In this document: positions 35,050-44,847 of the stretch, piece after piece
How the letters are laid out: every line of letters starts with the position of its first letter
How positions within the stretch are numbered: the stretch's first letter is position 1
Source of the DNA: Nocardia sp. NRRL S-836
Lineage (GTDB): Bacteria; Actinomycetota; Actinomycetes; Mycobacteriales; Pseudonocardiaceae
Direction: 5' to 3'
Length of the DNA stretch: 64,000 nt
Assembly: GCF_001279525.1 (NCBI RefSeq)
Contig: NZ_LGDY01000177.1
Location: 113,542 to 177,541, forward strand
The notes under the pieces: model-generated
Seen by the model: only the letters and a program-made list of their open reading frames with translations
Told to the model about the DNA's origin: nothing
Databases searched by the model: none
Position numbers and translations under genes: made by a program

Positions 35050-36302
35050 GGCACCGTGATCTGGTTGTCGACGGCCCTCAGGGCGATGTCCGAACGGTGG
35101 TGGGAACCGGTCAGGTGGATGTCGGCGAGCTTCTTGTAGGCGCGCTCACGGGCCTTGGCCAGCGACTTGCCGGTGCCCACCACCGACAGCACCCGGCCGC
35201 CCGCGGAGACGACGGCGCCGTCCTCGCGGCGGCGGGTGCCCGCGTGCAGGACGCCCTCGGACTCGGAGCCGGTGATCACGTCACCGGTGCGCGGGCGGCC
35301 TGGGTAGCCCTCGGCCGCGACCACGACGGTCACGGCGTAGCCGTTCTCCCACTCCAGCTCCGGATGCGCGTCGAGCGTGCCGTTGGCGGCGGCCAGGAAC
35401 AGCGTGGAGATCGGCGACTTCAGCAGCGCCAGCACCGACTGCGTCTCCGGGTCGCCGAAGCGGCAGTTGAACTCGATCACCTGCACGCCGGTCGACGTCA
35501 GCGCCAGGCCCGCGTACAGCAGACCGATGAACGGGGTGTCGCGCGCACGCAGCTCGTCGACCACCGGCTGCACGCACCGCGACACGATCTCGTCGACCAG
35601 TCCCTCGGGTGCCCACGGCAGCGGCGCGTAGGCGCCCATGCCACCGGTGTTGGGCCCGGCGTCGCCGTCACCGACGCGCTTGAAGTCCTGCGCCGGGATC
35701 AACGGCACCACCGAGACACCGTCGGTGACGCAGAACAGCGACACCTCCGGACCGTCCAGGAAGGACTCCAGCAGCACCGGGTGGCCGCCGTCGAGCAACG
35801 TCATCGCGTGCGCGCGGGCGGCGGCCAGGTCGGACGTCACGACGACGCCCTTGCCGGCCGCGAGACCGTCGTCCTTCACGACCCACGTCGGCCCGAACCG
35901 GCCCAGGGCGGCGTCGAGGCGGGCCGGGTTGTCGACCACCTCGCTGTGGGCGGTCGGCACGCCGGCGGCGTTCATGACGTCCTTCGCGAACGCCTTGGAG
36001 CCCTCGATGCAGGCCGCGGCCTTCGAGGGGCCGAAGCACGGGATGCCGAGCTCGCGGACCGCGTCGGCGGCCCCGGCGACCAGCGGTTGCTCGGGGCCGA
36101 TGACGACGAGGTCGGCCTTCCACTCCTTGGCGAGGGCGGCGACGGCCGAGGCATCTGCGACGTCCACGCCGTAGATCTCGGCGTGCCCCGCGATGCCGGC
36201 GTTGCCCGGCGCGCACGCCAAAGCCGTCAGCTGCGGGTCGCGCGACAACGCGAGGACAAGGGCATGCTCACGGGCTCCAGACCCGATGACCAGGACGCGC
36301 AC
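35046..36302 (-). CDS. purD: Phosphoribosylamine-glycine ligase PurD
   Basis: A 418-residue ATP-grasp enzyme that joins phosphoribosylamine and glycine (step 2 of purine synthesis). N-terminal [45 protein letters not shown] and the C-terminal [10 protein letters not shown] with GGRVLSVVG are family hallmarks. The length is normal. It is followed without a gap by the ADP-ribosylglycohydrolase and preceded by the TAXI-TRAP genes on the same strand, 16 bp away. Confidence 0.97.
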   Translation of the reverse strand: MRVLVIGSGAREHALVLALSRDPQLTALACAPGNAGIAGHAEIYGVDVADASAVAALAKEWKADLVVIGPEQPLVAGAADAVRELGIPCFGPSKAAACIEGSKAFAKDVMNAAGVPTAHSEVVDNPARLDAALGRFGPTWVVKDDGLAAGKGVVVTSDLAAARAHAMTLLDGGHPVLLESFLDGPEVSLFCVTDGVSVVPLIPAQDFKRVGDGDAGPNTGGMGAYAPLPWAPEGLVDEIVSRCVQPVVDELRARDTPFIGLLYAGLALTSTGVQVIEFNCRFGDPETQSVLALLKSPISTLFLAAANGTLDAHPELEWENGYAVTVVVAAEGYPGRPRTGDVITGSESEGVLHAGTRRREDGAVVSAGGRVLSVVGTGKSLAKARERAYKKLADIHLTGSHHRSDIALRAVDNQITVP

Positions 36303-36318
36303 GATGCGCCAGCGTAGT

Positions 36319-37296
36319 TCAGCCGAGGGCCTGCTTCGCTCCTGGGTGCAGCGGAACGGGCTCGGAGGCCGAGGCCTTCGCCCTGTCGATGTCCTTCACG
36401 GCCGGGTGGACCTTCTCCAGGTCGGCCTTCCTGTCGAAGATCAGCTTGGTCACCGCGCACGCGTTGTTGGCCGCGAAGTCCTCCCGCACGAGCAGCAGGT
36501 TCGGCACCACGATCGTGGGAACCGCCGCGGTGCCGTAGGTCGCCGCCGGGATCGGCGCGGTGTCGTACACCGGGCTGATCTTCTTCATCTCCGGCAGCAG
36601 CGGGGTGATGTCGATGAACTTCACCCGGTCCTTCAGCGACGTGGTGATGTCGGTGATCTGCGGCGTGGGCAGGCCGCCGGACCAGATCAGGCCGTCGATG
36701 CTGCCGTCCTTCATGCCGTCCGCGGTCTTGGTCAGGTCCAGCCGCTGGGCCGAGACGTCGGAGTCGATGTTGAGACCGGCCGACTTCAGCAGCCGGCCCG
36801 CGATCACCTCGGTGCCCGACTTCGGCGACCCGGTGGAGATCCGCTTGCCCTTCATGTCCGCGACCGAGTTGATCCCGGAGTCGGCCCTGACCAGCACCTG
36901 CGTGTAGTTCGGGTAGATCCGCGCCAGCGCGGCGACCTTCTCCTTCTTGCCGTTGAACGCCCCGGTGCCGTTGACGGCGTCCGCGGCGGTGTCGGCGAGC
37001 GAGAACGCGATGTCGTACGTGCCGCTGACGAGCTGCTGGATGTTCTGCACGGACGCGCCGGTCTCCGCGGCCGACGCCTTCAGCTTCGAGTTGTCGCTGA
37101 TCAGCTTGGCCAGGCCGCCGCCGACCACGAAGTACACGCCGCCGGAGTTGCCGGTGGCGATCGTGATCCGCCCGTCGGAGGCCTCGCACGACGCCTGGGA
37201 ACCGCCGGCGTCCGGCGTCGTGGGCGTGCGCTTGCCACCACACCCGGAAACCACGAGCGCCAAGGCGATCGCACCGACCGCGTACCTACGCAGCAT
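36319..37296 (-). CDS. TAXI-family TRAP transporter substrate-binding lipoprotein
   Basis: A 325-residue lipoprotein with lipobox VSGC (Cys about 19). The mature part opens with [21 protein letters not shown], the typical TAXI start, and has [14 protein letters not shown] and [21 protein letters not shown] proteins capture carboxylates such as glutamate or 2-oxoglutarate outside the membrane for a TRAP permease. Its start overlaps the permease stop by 11 bases. It is followed by purD at 16 bp, so co-transcription with purine genes is possible. Confidence 0.9.
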   Translation of the reverse strand: MLRRYAVGAIALALVVSGCGGKRTPTTPDAGGSQASCEASDGRITIATGNSGGVYFVVGGGLAKLISDNSKLKASAAETGASVQNIQQLVSGTYDIAFSLADTAADAVNGTGAFNGKKEKVAALARIYPNYTQVLVRADSGINSVADMKGKRISTGSPKSGTEVIAGRLLKSAGLNIDSDVSAQRLDLTKTADGMKDGSIDGLIWSGGLPTPQITDITTSLKDRVKFIDITPLLPEMKKISPVYDTAPIPAATYGTAAVPTIVVPNLLLVREDFAANNACAVTKLIFDRKADLEKVHPAVKDIDRAKASASEPVPLHPGAKQALG

Positions 37297-39223
37297 CAGG
37301 AACCCTCCTACGTGTGACCAGGTGGACCGCCACGGCCGCCACCAGGAACCCGGTCCCGATGGCGATCGTCAGCGGCTGCAGGTAAAGCAGGAACACCGCG
37401 GCCGGCACGCACAGCAGGCGTTCCGGCCAGCGCGCGGGACCGAACAGCCAGCCGCCCGTCAGCACGGCGAGGGCGGCCACCCCCAGCGCGGACGCCGCGA
37501 ACGTCCACGCGGAGTCGAGCAACGACCCGCGCAGCAGCAGCCCGGCGCCCTCGTCGGTCAGGACGAACGCCAGCGGCACCAGGAACGCGGGCAGCGTGTA
37601 CTTCCACGTCTGCCACATCGTCTTCATGACGTCGCCGCCGGTCAGCGCGGCCGCGGCGACCGCGGCGAGCGCCGTCGGCGGCGTCACCTCGGACAGCACC
37701 GCGTAGTAGAAGATGAACATCGCGGTCTCGGCCGGCTCGACGCCCAGCGTGATCAGCGCGGGCCCGATGACGACCCACGAGATGATGAACGACGCCGTCA
37801 CCGGCACGGCCAGCCCGAGCACCGACACCGCCACGGCCGCCAGCACCGCGGTGAGCGCCAGCACCACCGCCGGTTCCGAGGTCAGCGCGGAAGCCAGGTC
37901 CACCAACGACCCCGCAAGCGCTTGCCCCAGCCCGGTCTTGGTGATCGTCGACGTGATCACCCCGGCCGCCGCGCACACCGCGATCACCGGGAACGCCGAG
38001 CGCACGCCGGTCGACAGGGAGTCGGCGACCAGCCGGACCCAGTCGCGCCGGTGGCTGACCAACGCGAACAGCGCCGCCACGCCTGTCGCGTACACGACGG
38101 CCTTGTAGACCGGGATGTCCAGCGCCAGGAAGACGATGATGATCCCGAGCGACAGGAAGTGGTACCAGCCGGGCTTCAGCACGTCGAGGAACCGCGGCGC
38201 GTCCACGTCGACCGGCTTGGCCCCGAACCGCCGCGCGTCGGCCTCGACGGCCAGCGCGATGCCCAGGTAGTAGAGCAGCGTCGGGATGATCGCCCAGATC
38301 AGCACCGACAGGTACGACACCTGCAGGTACTCGGCGATGATGAACGCGGCGGCACCCAGCGTCGGCGGCGACAGGATCGCGCCGATGCCCGAGGCGGCCA
38401 GCAGCCCGCCCGCGTTCTCCCTGGGATACCCGGCCTTCTGCAGCATCGGCCACGTCACCGCACCCAGTGACACCGTGGTCGCGGTGCCGGAGCCGGAGAC
38501 CGTGCCGAGCAGGAACCCGGCCGTCGCGGCGGTGCGTCCCGGTGCGGTCCGCGACTTGCGGAACGCGGCAAAGCTGATGTCGACGAAGAACTTCCCGGCG
38601 CCGGAGGCGTTCAGCACGGCACCGTAGATCGTGAACAGCACGATGTAGGTCGCCGCGACGTCCAGCGGCGTGCCGTAGAAGCCGCTGGCGTCGTTGAAGA
38701 ACCCGTTGATGATCTGCGAGAAGTCGACGCCGGAGTGCGCGATCGACCACGACGGCGGCAGGAACCCGCCGTAGTAGGCGTAGGCGATGAACGCCAGGCA
38801 CACCACCGGAAGCACCCACCCGGTCGTGCGCCGGCAGGCTTCGAGGACCAGCACCAGCAGCACCGCGCCCGCGGCGACGTCCAGCCCGGTGAGCTGGCCC
38901 TGCCGGTTCAGGAACTCGTCGAAGCCGCCGAACAGCGGGTAGGCGCCCACGACGAACGCCAGCGCTGCCAGCGCCCAGTCCCACCACGGCGGCTCATGGC
39001 CGCGGCCGTAGGACAGGAAGACCAGCGGCAGCGTCACCGCCAGGAAGATGATCAGGTAGTACTGGCTCCCCTTGGCGAACGGGAAGAACACCTGCTTCAG
39101 CACGAGGAACGCGATCAGCAGACCGGCGATCCACAGCGCCCGCTCCCACCGGGGTGAGAGCGCGCGCGACGGCATCTCCTCGTCGTGCTCCGCGACGATG
39201 CGGGCGAGGTCCGGGTTGGCCAC
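37286..39223 (-). CDS. TRAP transporter fused permease (DctQ-DctM) of TAXI type
   Basis: A 645-residue, very hydrophobic protein with about 16 transmembrane segments. A small-subunit-like N-terminal part (about 25-160) is fused to a large DctM-type subunit (about 165-600). The large part has the GTVSGSGTATTVSLGAVTWP and ILSPPTLGAAAF motifs of fused TRAP permeases. It drives sodium- or proton-coupled uptake of the ligand bound by the TAXI lipoprotein. The ATG at 39223 reads MANPDLARIVAEHDE, a cytosolic start. It is divergent from the antiporter gene. Confidence 0.92.
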   Translation of the reverse strand: MANPDLARIVAEHDEEMPSRALSPRWERALWIAGLLIAFLVLKQVFFPFAKGSQYYLIIFLAVTLPLVFLSYGRGHEPPWWDWALAALAFVVGAYPLFGGFDEFLNRQGQLTGLDVAAGAVLLVLVLEACRRTTGWVLPVVCLAFIAYAYYGGFLPPSWSIAHSGVDFSQIINGFFNDASGFYGTPLDVAATYIVLFTIYGAVLNASGAGKFFVDISFAAFRKSRTAPGRTAATAGFLLGTVSGSGTATTVSLGAVTWPMLQKAGYPRENAGGLLAASGIGAILSPPTLGAAAFIIAEYLQVSYLSVLIWAIIPTLLYYLGIALAVEADARRFGAKPVDVDAPRFLDVLKPGWYHFLSLGIIIVFLALDIPVYKAVVYATGVAALFALVSHRRDWVRLVADSLSTGVRSAFPVIAVCAAAGVITSTITKTGLGQALAGSLVDLASALTSEPAVVLALTAVLAAVAVSVLGLAVPVTASFIISWVVIGPALITLGVEPAETAMFIFYYAVLSEVTPPTALAAVAAAALTGGDVMKTMWQTWKYTLPAFLVPLAFVLTDEGAGLLLRGSLLDSAWTFAASALGVAALAVLTGGWLFGPARWPERLLCVPAAVFLLYLQPLTIAIGTGFLVAAVAVHLVTRRRVPDAA

Positions 39224-39362
39224 GGTCGAACCGTACTGTGGGCGCGGTCACAGCCCCAGCGGATCATTCCAAAGGAAGTGCAAAGTCTCGGACGGCCAGA
39301 CCGTCCACACCGCACCGGCGCCGCCCGGTGCGAACAGGTCGGGGCTTCCAGCATTACGCACA

Positions 39363-40919
39363 ATGAGCGGCATGGTCGGGCCTGAACTGCTGCTGCTGTT
39401 GCTCGGTGCGCTGGTGGTCACCTCCATCGCGCGCCGCCTGAACTGGTCGGCACCGCTGGTGCTGGTCGCCGTCGGGCTCGTGGTCTCGTTCATACCGGGC
39501 GTGCCGGAGTTCGAGCTGGACCCGCACCTGATCCTGCTGGTGGTGCTGCCGCCGCTGCTCTACAGCGCGGCGCTGGACAGCTCCTACCTCAACATCCGCG
39601 CGAACCTGCGGCCGATCGGCCTGCTCGCGGTCGGGCTGGTGCTGTTCACGACGTTCGTGGTGGGCGTGACGGCGACGCTGGTGTTCCCGGACCTGCCGTT
39701 CGCCGCCGCGCTGGTCCTGGGGGCCGTGGTGGCGCCGCCGGACGCCGTGGCCGCGGTCGCGATCGGGCGCAAGCTCGGGCTGCAGCGCCGCGCGATGACG
39801 TTGCTGGTCGGCGAGAGCCTGATCAACGACGCCACGGCGCTGACCGCGTTCAAGGTCGCGGTGGCGGCAGCGGCCGGCACCGCCATGCACCCGGCGCAGG
39901 GCGTCGGGATGTTCCTGCTGGTGACGGCGGGCGGCATCGCGATCGGCCTGGTCGTCGGCGTGGTGGTCAGGTTCTTGCGCAAGCGGTTGTGCGAGGGCGT
40001 GCTGGAGAGCGCGCTCGGCCTGCTGGTGCCGTTCGGCGCCTACCTGCTCGCCGAGGAGGCGGCGCACGTCTCCGGTGTGCTCGCGGTCGTCGTCGCGGGC
40101 CTGTACATCGGCCACCACTCGCCGCGCGGCACCTACTCGACCCGGCTGCAGGACGCGGCGGTGTGGCGGTCGCTCGACGTGCTGCTGGAGTCGTTCGTCT
40201 TCGCGCTCATCGGCCTGCAGCTGTCGTCGATCGTCGCCGACGCCGACCTGAACGCGAGCCTGCTGCTGGGCGCCACCGCCGTGCTGCTGGCGACGATCCT
40301 CGCGCGGTTCGTCTGGATGTACCCGGCCACCTACATTCCGAGGTACCTGTCGAAACGGCTGCGTGAACGCGAACGCCCACCTCACCTCGGGCAGGTGACG
40401 GTGATCTCGTGGGCGGGCATGCGGGGTGTGGTCACCCTCGCCGCGGCGGCCGCAATCCCGCCGGACGTGCCGGGCCGCGACATCATCGTGTTCTGCGCGT
40501 TCGTCGTGACGGTCGCCACGCTGCTGCTACAGGGCACGACGCTGCCGTGGCTGATCAACAAGATCGGCTTCGAGGGTGACGACGCACGGCAGGACGCGCT
40601 GGCCGAGGCCCAGGTGCAGCACCGGGCGGCGCAGGCGGCGGTCGACCGGCTCGACCAGGAGGTCGACGACGTGCCCGACCACGTGCGCGACCAGCTGCGC
40701 TCGCTCGCCGAGCACCGGGGCAACGCCGCGTGGGAACGCCTGGGGCGGCAGGAGCTGGAGAGCCCGGCCGCGGCGTACCGGCGGTTGCGCCGGGTGATGC
40801 TGAGCGCCGAACGCGACGAGTTCATCAAGGCCAGGGACTCTGGCGAGATCGACGACGAGGTGCTGTTCCGGGTGCTGCGCGAGCTGGACCTGGAGGAGGC
40901 AGCACTGTCTCGTGAGTAA
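39363..40919 (+). CDS. Na+/H+ antiporter, CPA1 (NhaP-type)
   Basis: A 518-residue membrane protein with about 12 transmembrane segments (1-405) and a cytosolic helical tail (about 410-518). The exchanger motifs APPDAVAAVAIGRKLGL and GESLINDATALTAFK carry the ion-binding acidic residues. VISWAGMRGVVTLAAAAAIP is the conserved late helix. It exports Na+ in exchange for protons. ATG 39363 has no ribosome site; ATG 39372 is an alternative. Frames further upstream are not hydrophobic and were rejected. Confidence 0.9.
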   Translation: MSGMVGPELLLLLLGALVVTSIARRLNWSAPLVLVAVGLVVSFIPGVPEFELDPHLILLVVLPPLLYSAALDSSYLNIRANLRPIGLLAVGLVLFTTFVVGVTATLVFPDLPFAAALVLGAVVAPPDAVAAVAIGRKLGLQRRAMTLLVGESLINDATALTAFKVAVAAAAGTAMHPAQGVGMFLLVTAGGIAIGLVVGVVVRFLRKRLCEGVLESALGLLVPFGAYLLAEEAAHVSGVLAVVVAGLYIGHHSPRGTYSTRLQDAAVWRSLDVLLESFVFALIGLQLSSIVADADLNASLLLGATAVLLATILARFVWMYPATYIPRYLSKRLRERERPPHLGQVTVISWAGMRGVVTLAAAAAIPPDVPGRDIIVFCAFVVTVATLLLQGTTLPWLINKIGFEGDDARQDALAEAQVQHRAAQAAVDRLDQEVDDVPDHVRDQLRSLAEHRGNAAWERLGRQELESPAAAYRRLRRVMLSAERDEFIKARDSGEIDDEVLFRVLRELDLEEAALSRE

Positions 40920-40921
40920 CC

Positions 40922-40971
40922 GTTCACCTGCTTTTCGTGTTGCGATGCTTGGGTGCGCTCTCAACACGAAA
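40922..40971 (+). promoter_or_regulatory. PHO-box-like unit and 10-bp inverted repeat upstream of the glycerophosphodiesterase
   Basis: GTTCACC (40922-40928) matches the core of actinomycete PhoP-binding direct repeat units, but a clear second unit is missing. It is followed by the perfect inverted repeat TTTCGTGTTG (40933-40942) / CAACACGAAA (40962-40971), which ends just before the GGGAGG ribosome site. The repeat could be an operator or a terminator of the antiporter gene. Confidence 0.35.
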
Positions 40972-40985
40972 TGGGAGGTCGAACG

Positions 40986-42083
40986 ATGGATCCCAAGAGG
41001 GTTCGAGGCCGTGGTCTGGCCGCCGTGGTCCTCGTGTTCGCGGGTGCGGTGGTGGCGTCGCTGCCGTCCGCGTCCGCACACGACGACAAGGGCCCGATCG
41101 TGATCGGCCACCGCGGCGCTTCGGCGTACCGGCCGGAGCACACGCTCGCGTCCTACGAGCTGGCGGCGCGCATGGGCGCGGACTTCATCGAACCGGACCT
41201 GGTGCCGACGAAGGACGGGCAGCTGGTGGCCCGGCACGAGAACGAGATCGGCGGCACGACCGACGTCTCGGCCAAGCCGCAGTTCGCCGACCGCAGGAAG
41301 ACCAAGACGATCGACGGCACCGCGGTCACCGGGTGGTTCACCGAGGACTTCACGCTGGCCGAGCTGAAGACGTTGCGCGCCAAGGAACGCATCCCGGCGA
41401 TCCGCCCGCGCAACACGCTCTACGACGGCCGCTTCGAGATCCCGACGCTGCAGGAGGTCATCGACCTGTCGAAGCGCCTGTCCCGCGAGCTGCACCGCGA
41501 GATCGGCATCTACCCGGAGACCAAGCACCCGACGTACTTCTCCTCGATCGGGCTCGCGCTGGAGCCGAAGCTCGTCGACGCGCTCAACCGCAACGGCCTC
41601 AACCGCCGCGGGGCCAAGGTGTACGTGCAGTCGTTCGAGGTCGCGAACCTCAAGGAGCTCAACCGGTCGCTGCGCGTGCCGATCGTCCAGCTGGTCAACG
41701 GTTCCGGCGCGCCGTACGACTTCGTCGCCGCCGGTGACAAGCGCACCTACGCCGACCTGGTGACGCCGGCCGGTCTGCGCGAGGTCCGCTCGTACGCCGA
41801 CGGCGTCGGCCTGACCAAGGACATCATCATCCCGCGGGACGCAGGCGGCTTCCTCAAGGCGCCGACCACGGTCGTGAAGGACGCGCACAAGCTCGGGCTG
41901 GTCGTGCACGCGTGGACGTTCCGCAACGAGAACTCGTTCCTGCCGGCCGACTTCCGGTCCTCGACCGACCCGGCCGCGTACGGCCGGGCCTTCGAGGAGT
42001 ACGACCTGTTCTTCAAGCAGGGGCTCGACGGCGTGTTCGCGGACAACCCCGACACGGCCGTCGAGGCCAAGGTCAAGCGCTAG
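40986..42083 (+). CDS. Secreted glycerophosphodiester phosphodiesterase (GlpQ type)
   Basis: A 365-residue protein with a signal peptide (about 1-30, ending SASA) and a GDPD TIM barrel. IVIGHRGASAYRPEHTLASY carries the catalytic His and Arg, FIEPDLVPTKDGQLVARHE the metal Glu/Asp and second His, and IYPETKHP a further ligand. It hydrolyses glycerophosphodiesters to glycerol-3-phosphate and alcohol, a common phosphate-scavenging step. GGGAGG eight bases before ATG 40986 fixes the start. The stop overlaps ssuD by 11 bp. Confidence 0.92.
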   Translation: MDPKRVRGRGLAAVVLVFAGAVVASLPSASAHDDKGPIVIGHRGASAYRPEHTLASYELAARMGADFIEPDLVPTKDGQLVARHENEIGGTTDVSAKPQFADRRKTKTIDGTAVTGWFTEDFTLAELKTLRAKERIPAIRPRNTLYDGRFEIPTLQEVIDLSKRLSRELHREIGIYPETKHPTYFSSIGLALEPKLVDALNRNGLNRRGAKVYVQSFEVANLKELNRSLRVPIVQLVNGSGAPYDFVAAGDKRTYADLVTPAGLREVRSYADGVGLTKDIIIPRDAGGFLKAPTTVVKDAHKLGLVVHAWTFRNENSFLPADFRSSTDPAAYGRAFEEYDLFFKQGLDGVFADNPDTAVEAKVKR

Positions 42084-43197
42084 CGAGCGAGAGCGTGCGG
42101 TCCCCGCCGAGCAACCCGCGTTGCCGCAACAGGGGCCGCACGCCCTCCCCGAACCAGTAGGCCTCTTCCAGGTGCGGGTAGCCGGAGAGGATGAACTCGC
42201 TGATCCCGATCGCGTGGTACTCCTCGATCAGGTCCGCCACCTCGGCGTGCGAGCCCACCAGCGCCGTCCCTGCGCCACCGCGCACCAGTCCGACCCCGGC
42301 CCACAGGTTCGGGTGTATCTCCAGGCCGCGCACGCCGCGGCTGAGGTCGCCGCCGTGCAGGGCCACCATCCGTTGCTGCCCAACGGACTCCGACTTGCTC
42401 AGCTGCGCCTGTGCCTGCGCCACGGCCGCCGGGTCCAGCGCGTCGAGCAACCGCGCGGCCGCCGCCCACGCCTCGGCCGAGGTGTCCCGGCTGATGGTGT
42501 GCAGCCGGATGCCGAACCGGATCGGCCGGTCCGTCAGCGCCCGCACCCGCGCGATCTTCGCCGCCACGTCGGCGGGCGGCTCGCCCCAGGTCAGGTACAC
42601 GTCGGCACGGGCGGCCGCCACCGGCAGCGCGGCGTCGGACGAGCCACCGAAGTAGATGGGCGGCACCGGGTCCGGCGCACGCAGCACGGTCGCGCCCTCG
42701 ACCTGGTAGTGCCTGCCGTGGAACGAGTACGGCTCGCCGCTCCACACCCCGCGCACGACCTGGAGGAACTCGTCGGTGCGCGAGTAGCGCTCGTCGTGGT
42801 CGAGCCAGTCGCCGAACCGCCGCTGCTCGACGGAGTCACCGCCGGTCACGACGTTGAGCAGCAGCCGGCCGCGGGAGATCCGCTGGTAGGTCGCGGCCAT
42901 CTGCGCGGCCAGCGTCGGCGAGAGCACGCCGGGCCGGAACGCCACCAGGAACTTCAGCGTCGAGGTCTGGCTGATCAACGCGGCCGTGGTGAGCCAGGCA
43001 TCCTCGCACCACGTGCCGGTCGGCGTGAGCACACCGGTGAACCCGACCTGCTCGGCCGTGCGCGCGATCTGCGCCAGGTAGTCGATGTCCGGCTCGCGGC
43101 GGGCTCCCGCGGCCGGCGCGCGGTTGGCGTGGAAGTGCTCCACGACCGTGCGCCCGTCGCCGGAGGTGGGCAGGAACCAGTGCAGCGTGATGCTCAT
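42073..43197 (-). CDS. ssuD: FMNH2-dependent alkanesulfonate monooxygenase
   Basis: A 374-residue LLM-class flavin monooxygenase of SsuD type: LHWFLPTSGDGR at the start, TGVLTPTGTWCEDAWLTTAALI and RLLLNVVTGGD. It desulfonates alkanesulfonates to aldehyde and sulfite, using FMNH2 from a separate reductase that is not found here. The ATG overlaps the ssuA stop by four bases. As the last gene of ssuCBAD it links uptake and cleavage for sulfur supply. Confidence 0.92.
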   Translation of the reverse strand: MSITLHWFLPTSGDGRTVVEHFHANRAPAAGARREPDIDYLAQIARTAEQVGFTGVLTPTGTWCEDAWLTTAALISQTSTLKFLVAFRPGVLSPTLAAQMAATYQRISRGRLLLNVVTGGDSVEQRRFGDWLDHDERYSRTDEFLQVVRGVWSGEPYSFHGRHYQVEGATVLRAPDPVPPIYFGGSSDAALPVAAARADVYLTWGEPPADVAAKIARVRALTDRPIRFGIRLHTISRDTSAEAWAAAARLLDALDPAAVAQAQAQLSKSESVGQQRMVALHGGDLSRGVRGLEIHPNLWAGVGLVRGGAGTALVGSHAEVADLIEEYHAIGISEFILSGYPHLEEAYWFGEGVRPLLRQRGLLGGDRTLSLASA

Positions 43198-44165
43198 GCG
43201 AGATCTCCCTGGAAGCGCGGGTCGACGAACTTCGCGAAGTCGACCTTGCCGGGCAACGTCCCGTCCTCGGTGAACGCGTCGGCCAGCTCCTGCTCGGACC
43301 CGACCAGCGTGTCGTCGATCTTCACCGGCAGGTCGCCGTTGCGGTTCACCGCGGTGAGCGCGACGTCGTACCTGAGCCCGGTCTCCGCCGCCCACGCCTT
43401 CGCCCACTCCTCGCGGTGCGTGTCGGCCCACTTCTGCGCCTTGTAGTAGCGGACCAGGTACTCCTTGATCGCCTCGTGCTTCCCCTTGTCGTCCAGCGCC
43501 TTGCGGCCCGCGACCTGGAAGCCGTACCCGTTGGACTTGCCGCGGCCGTCGGTCAGCACGCGGGCCTTGGCCTCTTGCTGCGCCTGCGCGGTGTAGGGGT
43601 CCCAGACCGCCCACGCGTCGACCTTGCCCTGGGTGAACGCGCCGTACGCGTCGGAGGGCTGCAGGAAGTTCAGCGTCACGTCCTTGGTGCTCAACCCGTT
43701 GGCGCGCAACGTGAGCAGCACCTGGCCGTGCGCCGAGCTGCCCTTCGCGACCGCGATCTTCTTGCCCTTGAGCTCGGCCACCGTCCGCAGCGGCGAACTC
43801 TCCGGCACCAGGATCGCGTCGGCCTCGACCTCGCCCTTCGACGCGGCGACGGCGGCAATCTTGGCGTTCGCGGCGGCGGCGAAGATCGGCGGTGTGTTGC
43901 CGACGCCACCGAGGTCGATCGCACCGGCGGACGCGGCCTCCAGCAGCGGCGGGCCGGACGTGAACGTCGCCCACTCGATCTTGTACGGGAAGTCGTTCAG
44001 CAGGTTGGCGGCGGTGAGCAACGCCTTCGCGCCGCCCTTCTGGTCGCCGACCTTCAGCACGACGTCGGCCGCCGGGGTGTCCTGCGCGGTCGCCGAGCAC
44101 CCGGTCGTGAACAGGATCGCGGCCAGCAGGCTGAGCCACGTGCGGCTAGGCAGCTGTTTCAACAT
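43194..44165 (-). CDS. ssuA: Aliphatic sulfonate ABC transporter substrate-binding lipoprotein
   Basis: A 323-residue lipoprotein: the lipobox FTTGC is followed by a NMT1/SsuA-type binding protein. VLKVGDQKGGAKALLTAANLL, FTSGPPLLEAASAGAIDLGGVGNTPPIFA and AVAKGSSAHGQVLL are characteristic of the sulfonate group. It captures alkanesulfonates outside the membrane. ATG 44165 is set by GGGAG three bases upstream and the lipoprotein signal; the 14 codons before it are excluded. It overlaps the ssuB 3' end by 20 bp and the ssuD start by 4 bp. Confidence 0.9.
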   Translation of the reverse strand: MLKQLPSRTWLSLLAAILFTTGCSATAQDTPAADVVLKVGDQKGGAKALLTAANLLNDFPYKIEWATFTSGPPLLEAASAGAIDLGGVGNTPPIFAAAANAKIAAVAASKGEVEADAILVPESSPLRTVAELKGKKIAVAKGSSAHGQVLLTLRANGLSTKDVTLNFLQPSDAYGAFTQGKVDAWAVWDPYTAQAQQEAKARVLTDGRGKSNGYGFQVAGRKALDDKGKHEAIKEYLVRYYKAQKWADTHREEWAKAWAAETGLRYDVALTAVNRNGDLPVKIDDTLVGSEQELADAFTEDGTLPGKVDFAKFVDPRFQGDLA

Positions 44166-44847
44166 CCACTCCCAGGTCGGCGAGCACGCGGGTGCGTTGC
44201 TCCACAACGGAGGCCCGGCGGCGCGGGCGGGGCAGGTCCACGTGGTGCTCCGCGACGACCCGGCCCGCGTCGAGCACGAGGACCCGGTCGGCCAGCAGCA
44301 ACGCCTCGTCGACGTCGTGCGTCACGAGCAGCACGGCGGGCCGGTGGCGGGACCACAGGTCCTCCACCAGGTGGTGCATGGCCAGGCGGGTCAGCGCGTC
44401 CAGCGCGCCGAACGGTTCGTCCAGCAGCAGCACGTCGGGTTCGCGGACCAGCGCCCGCGCGAGCGAGACCCGTTGCGCCTCACCGCCGGACAACGTCAGC
44501 GGCCACGCGTCGGCGTGACCGGGCAGCCGGACCTCCTCCAGCGCACGGAGCGCGACCTCGCGGCCGTCCGGCCGGTGCAGGCCCAGCGCGATGTTGCGCC
44601 AGACCTTGCGCCACGGCAGCAGCCGCGGCTGCTGGAACGCGATCGACACCGTGCCGGAGACCCGTGCCTCGCCGGAGATCTCCCGGTCCAGGCCCGCGAG
44701 GATGCGCAGCAGCGTCGACTTCCCGCAGCCGCTGCGGCCGAGCAGGGCCACGAACTCGCCGGGCGCGATCTCCAGGTCGACGTCGTCCAGGACGGTCCGC
44801 GCACCGAACGCCTTGCGCAGTCCGCGCACGCTCACCGGGTTCGCCAT
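44146..44847 (-). CDS. ssuB: Aliphatic sulfonate ABC transporter ATPase
   Basis: A 233-residue ABC ATPase of the nitrate/sulfonate/taurine group. Walker A is GRSGCGKST (37-45). The Q-loop is AFQQPRLLPWRKVWRNI, the signature is LSGGEAQRVSLARAL, Walker B is LLLDEPFGALD and the switch His is in VTHDVDEALLLADR. It powers uptake through SsuC. The start overlaps the ssuC 3' end by 16 bp. Confidence 0.93.
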   Translation of the reverse strand: MANPVSVRGLRKAFGARTVLDDVDLEIAPGEFVALLGRSGCGKSTLLRILAGLDREISGEARVSGTVSIAFQQPRLLPWRKVWRNIALGLHRPDGREVALRALEEVRLPGHADAWPLTLSGGEAQRVSLARALVREPDVLLLDEPFGALDALTRLAMHHLVEDLWSRHRPAVLLVTHDVDEALLLADRVLVLDAGRVVAEHHVDLPRPRRRASVVEQRTRVLADLGVDVETAA

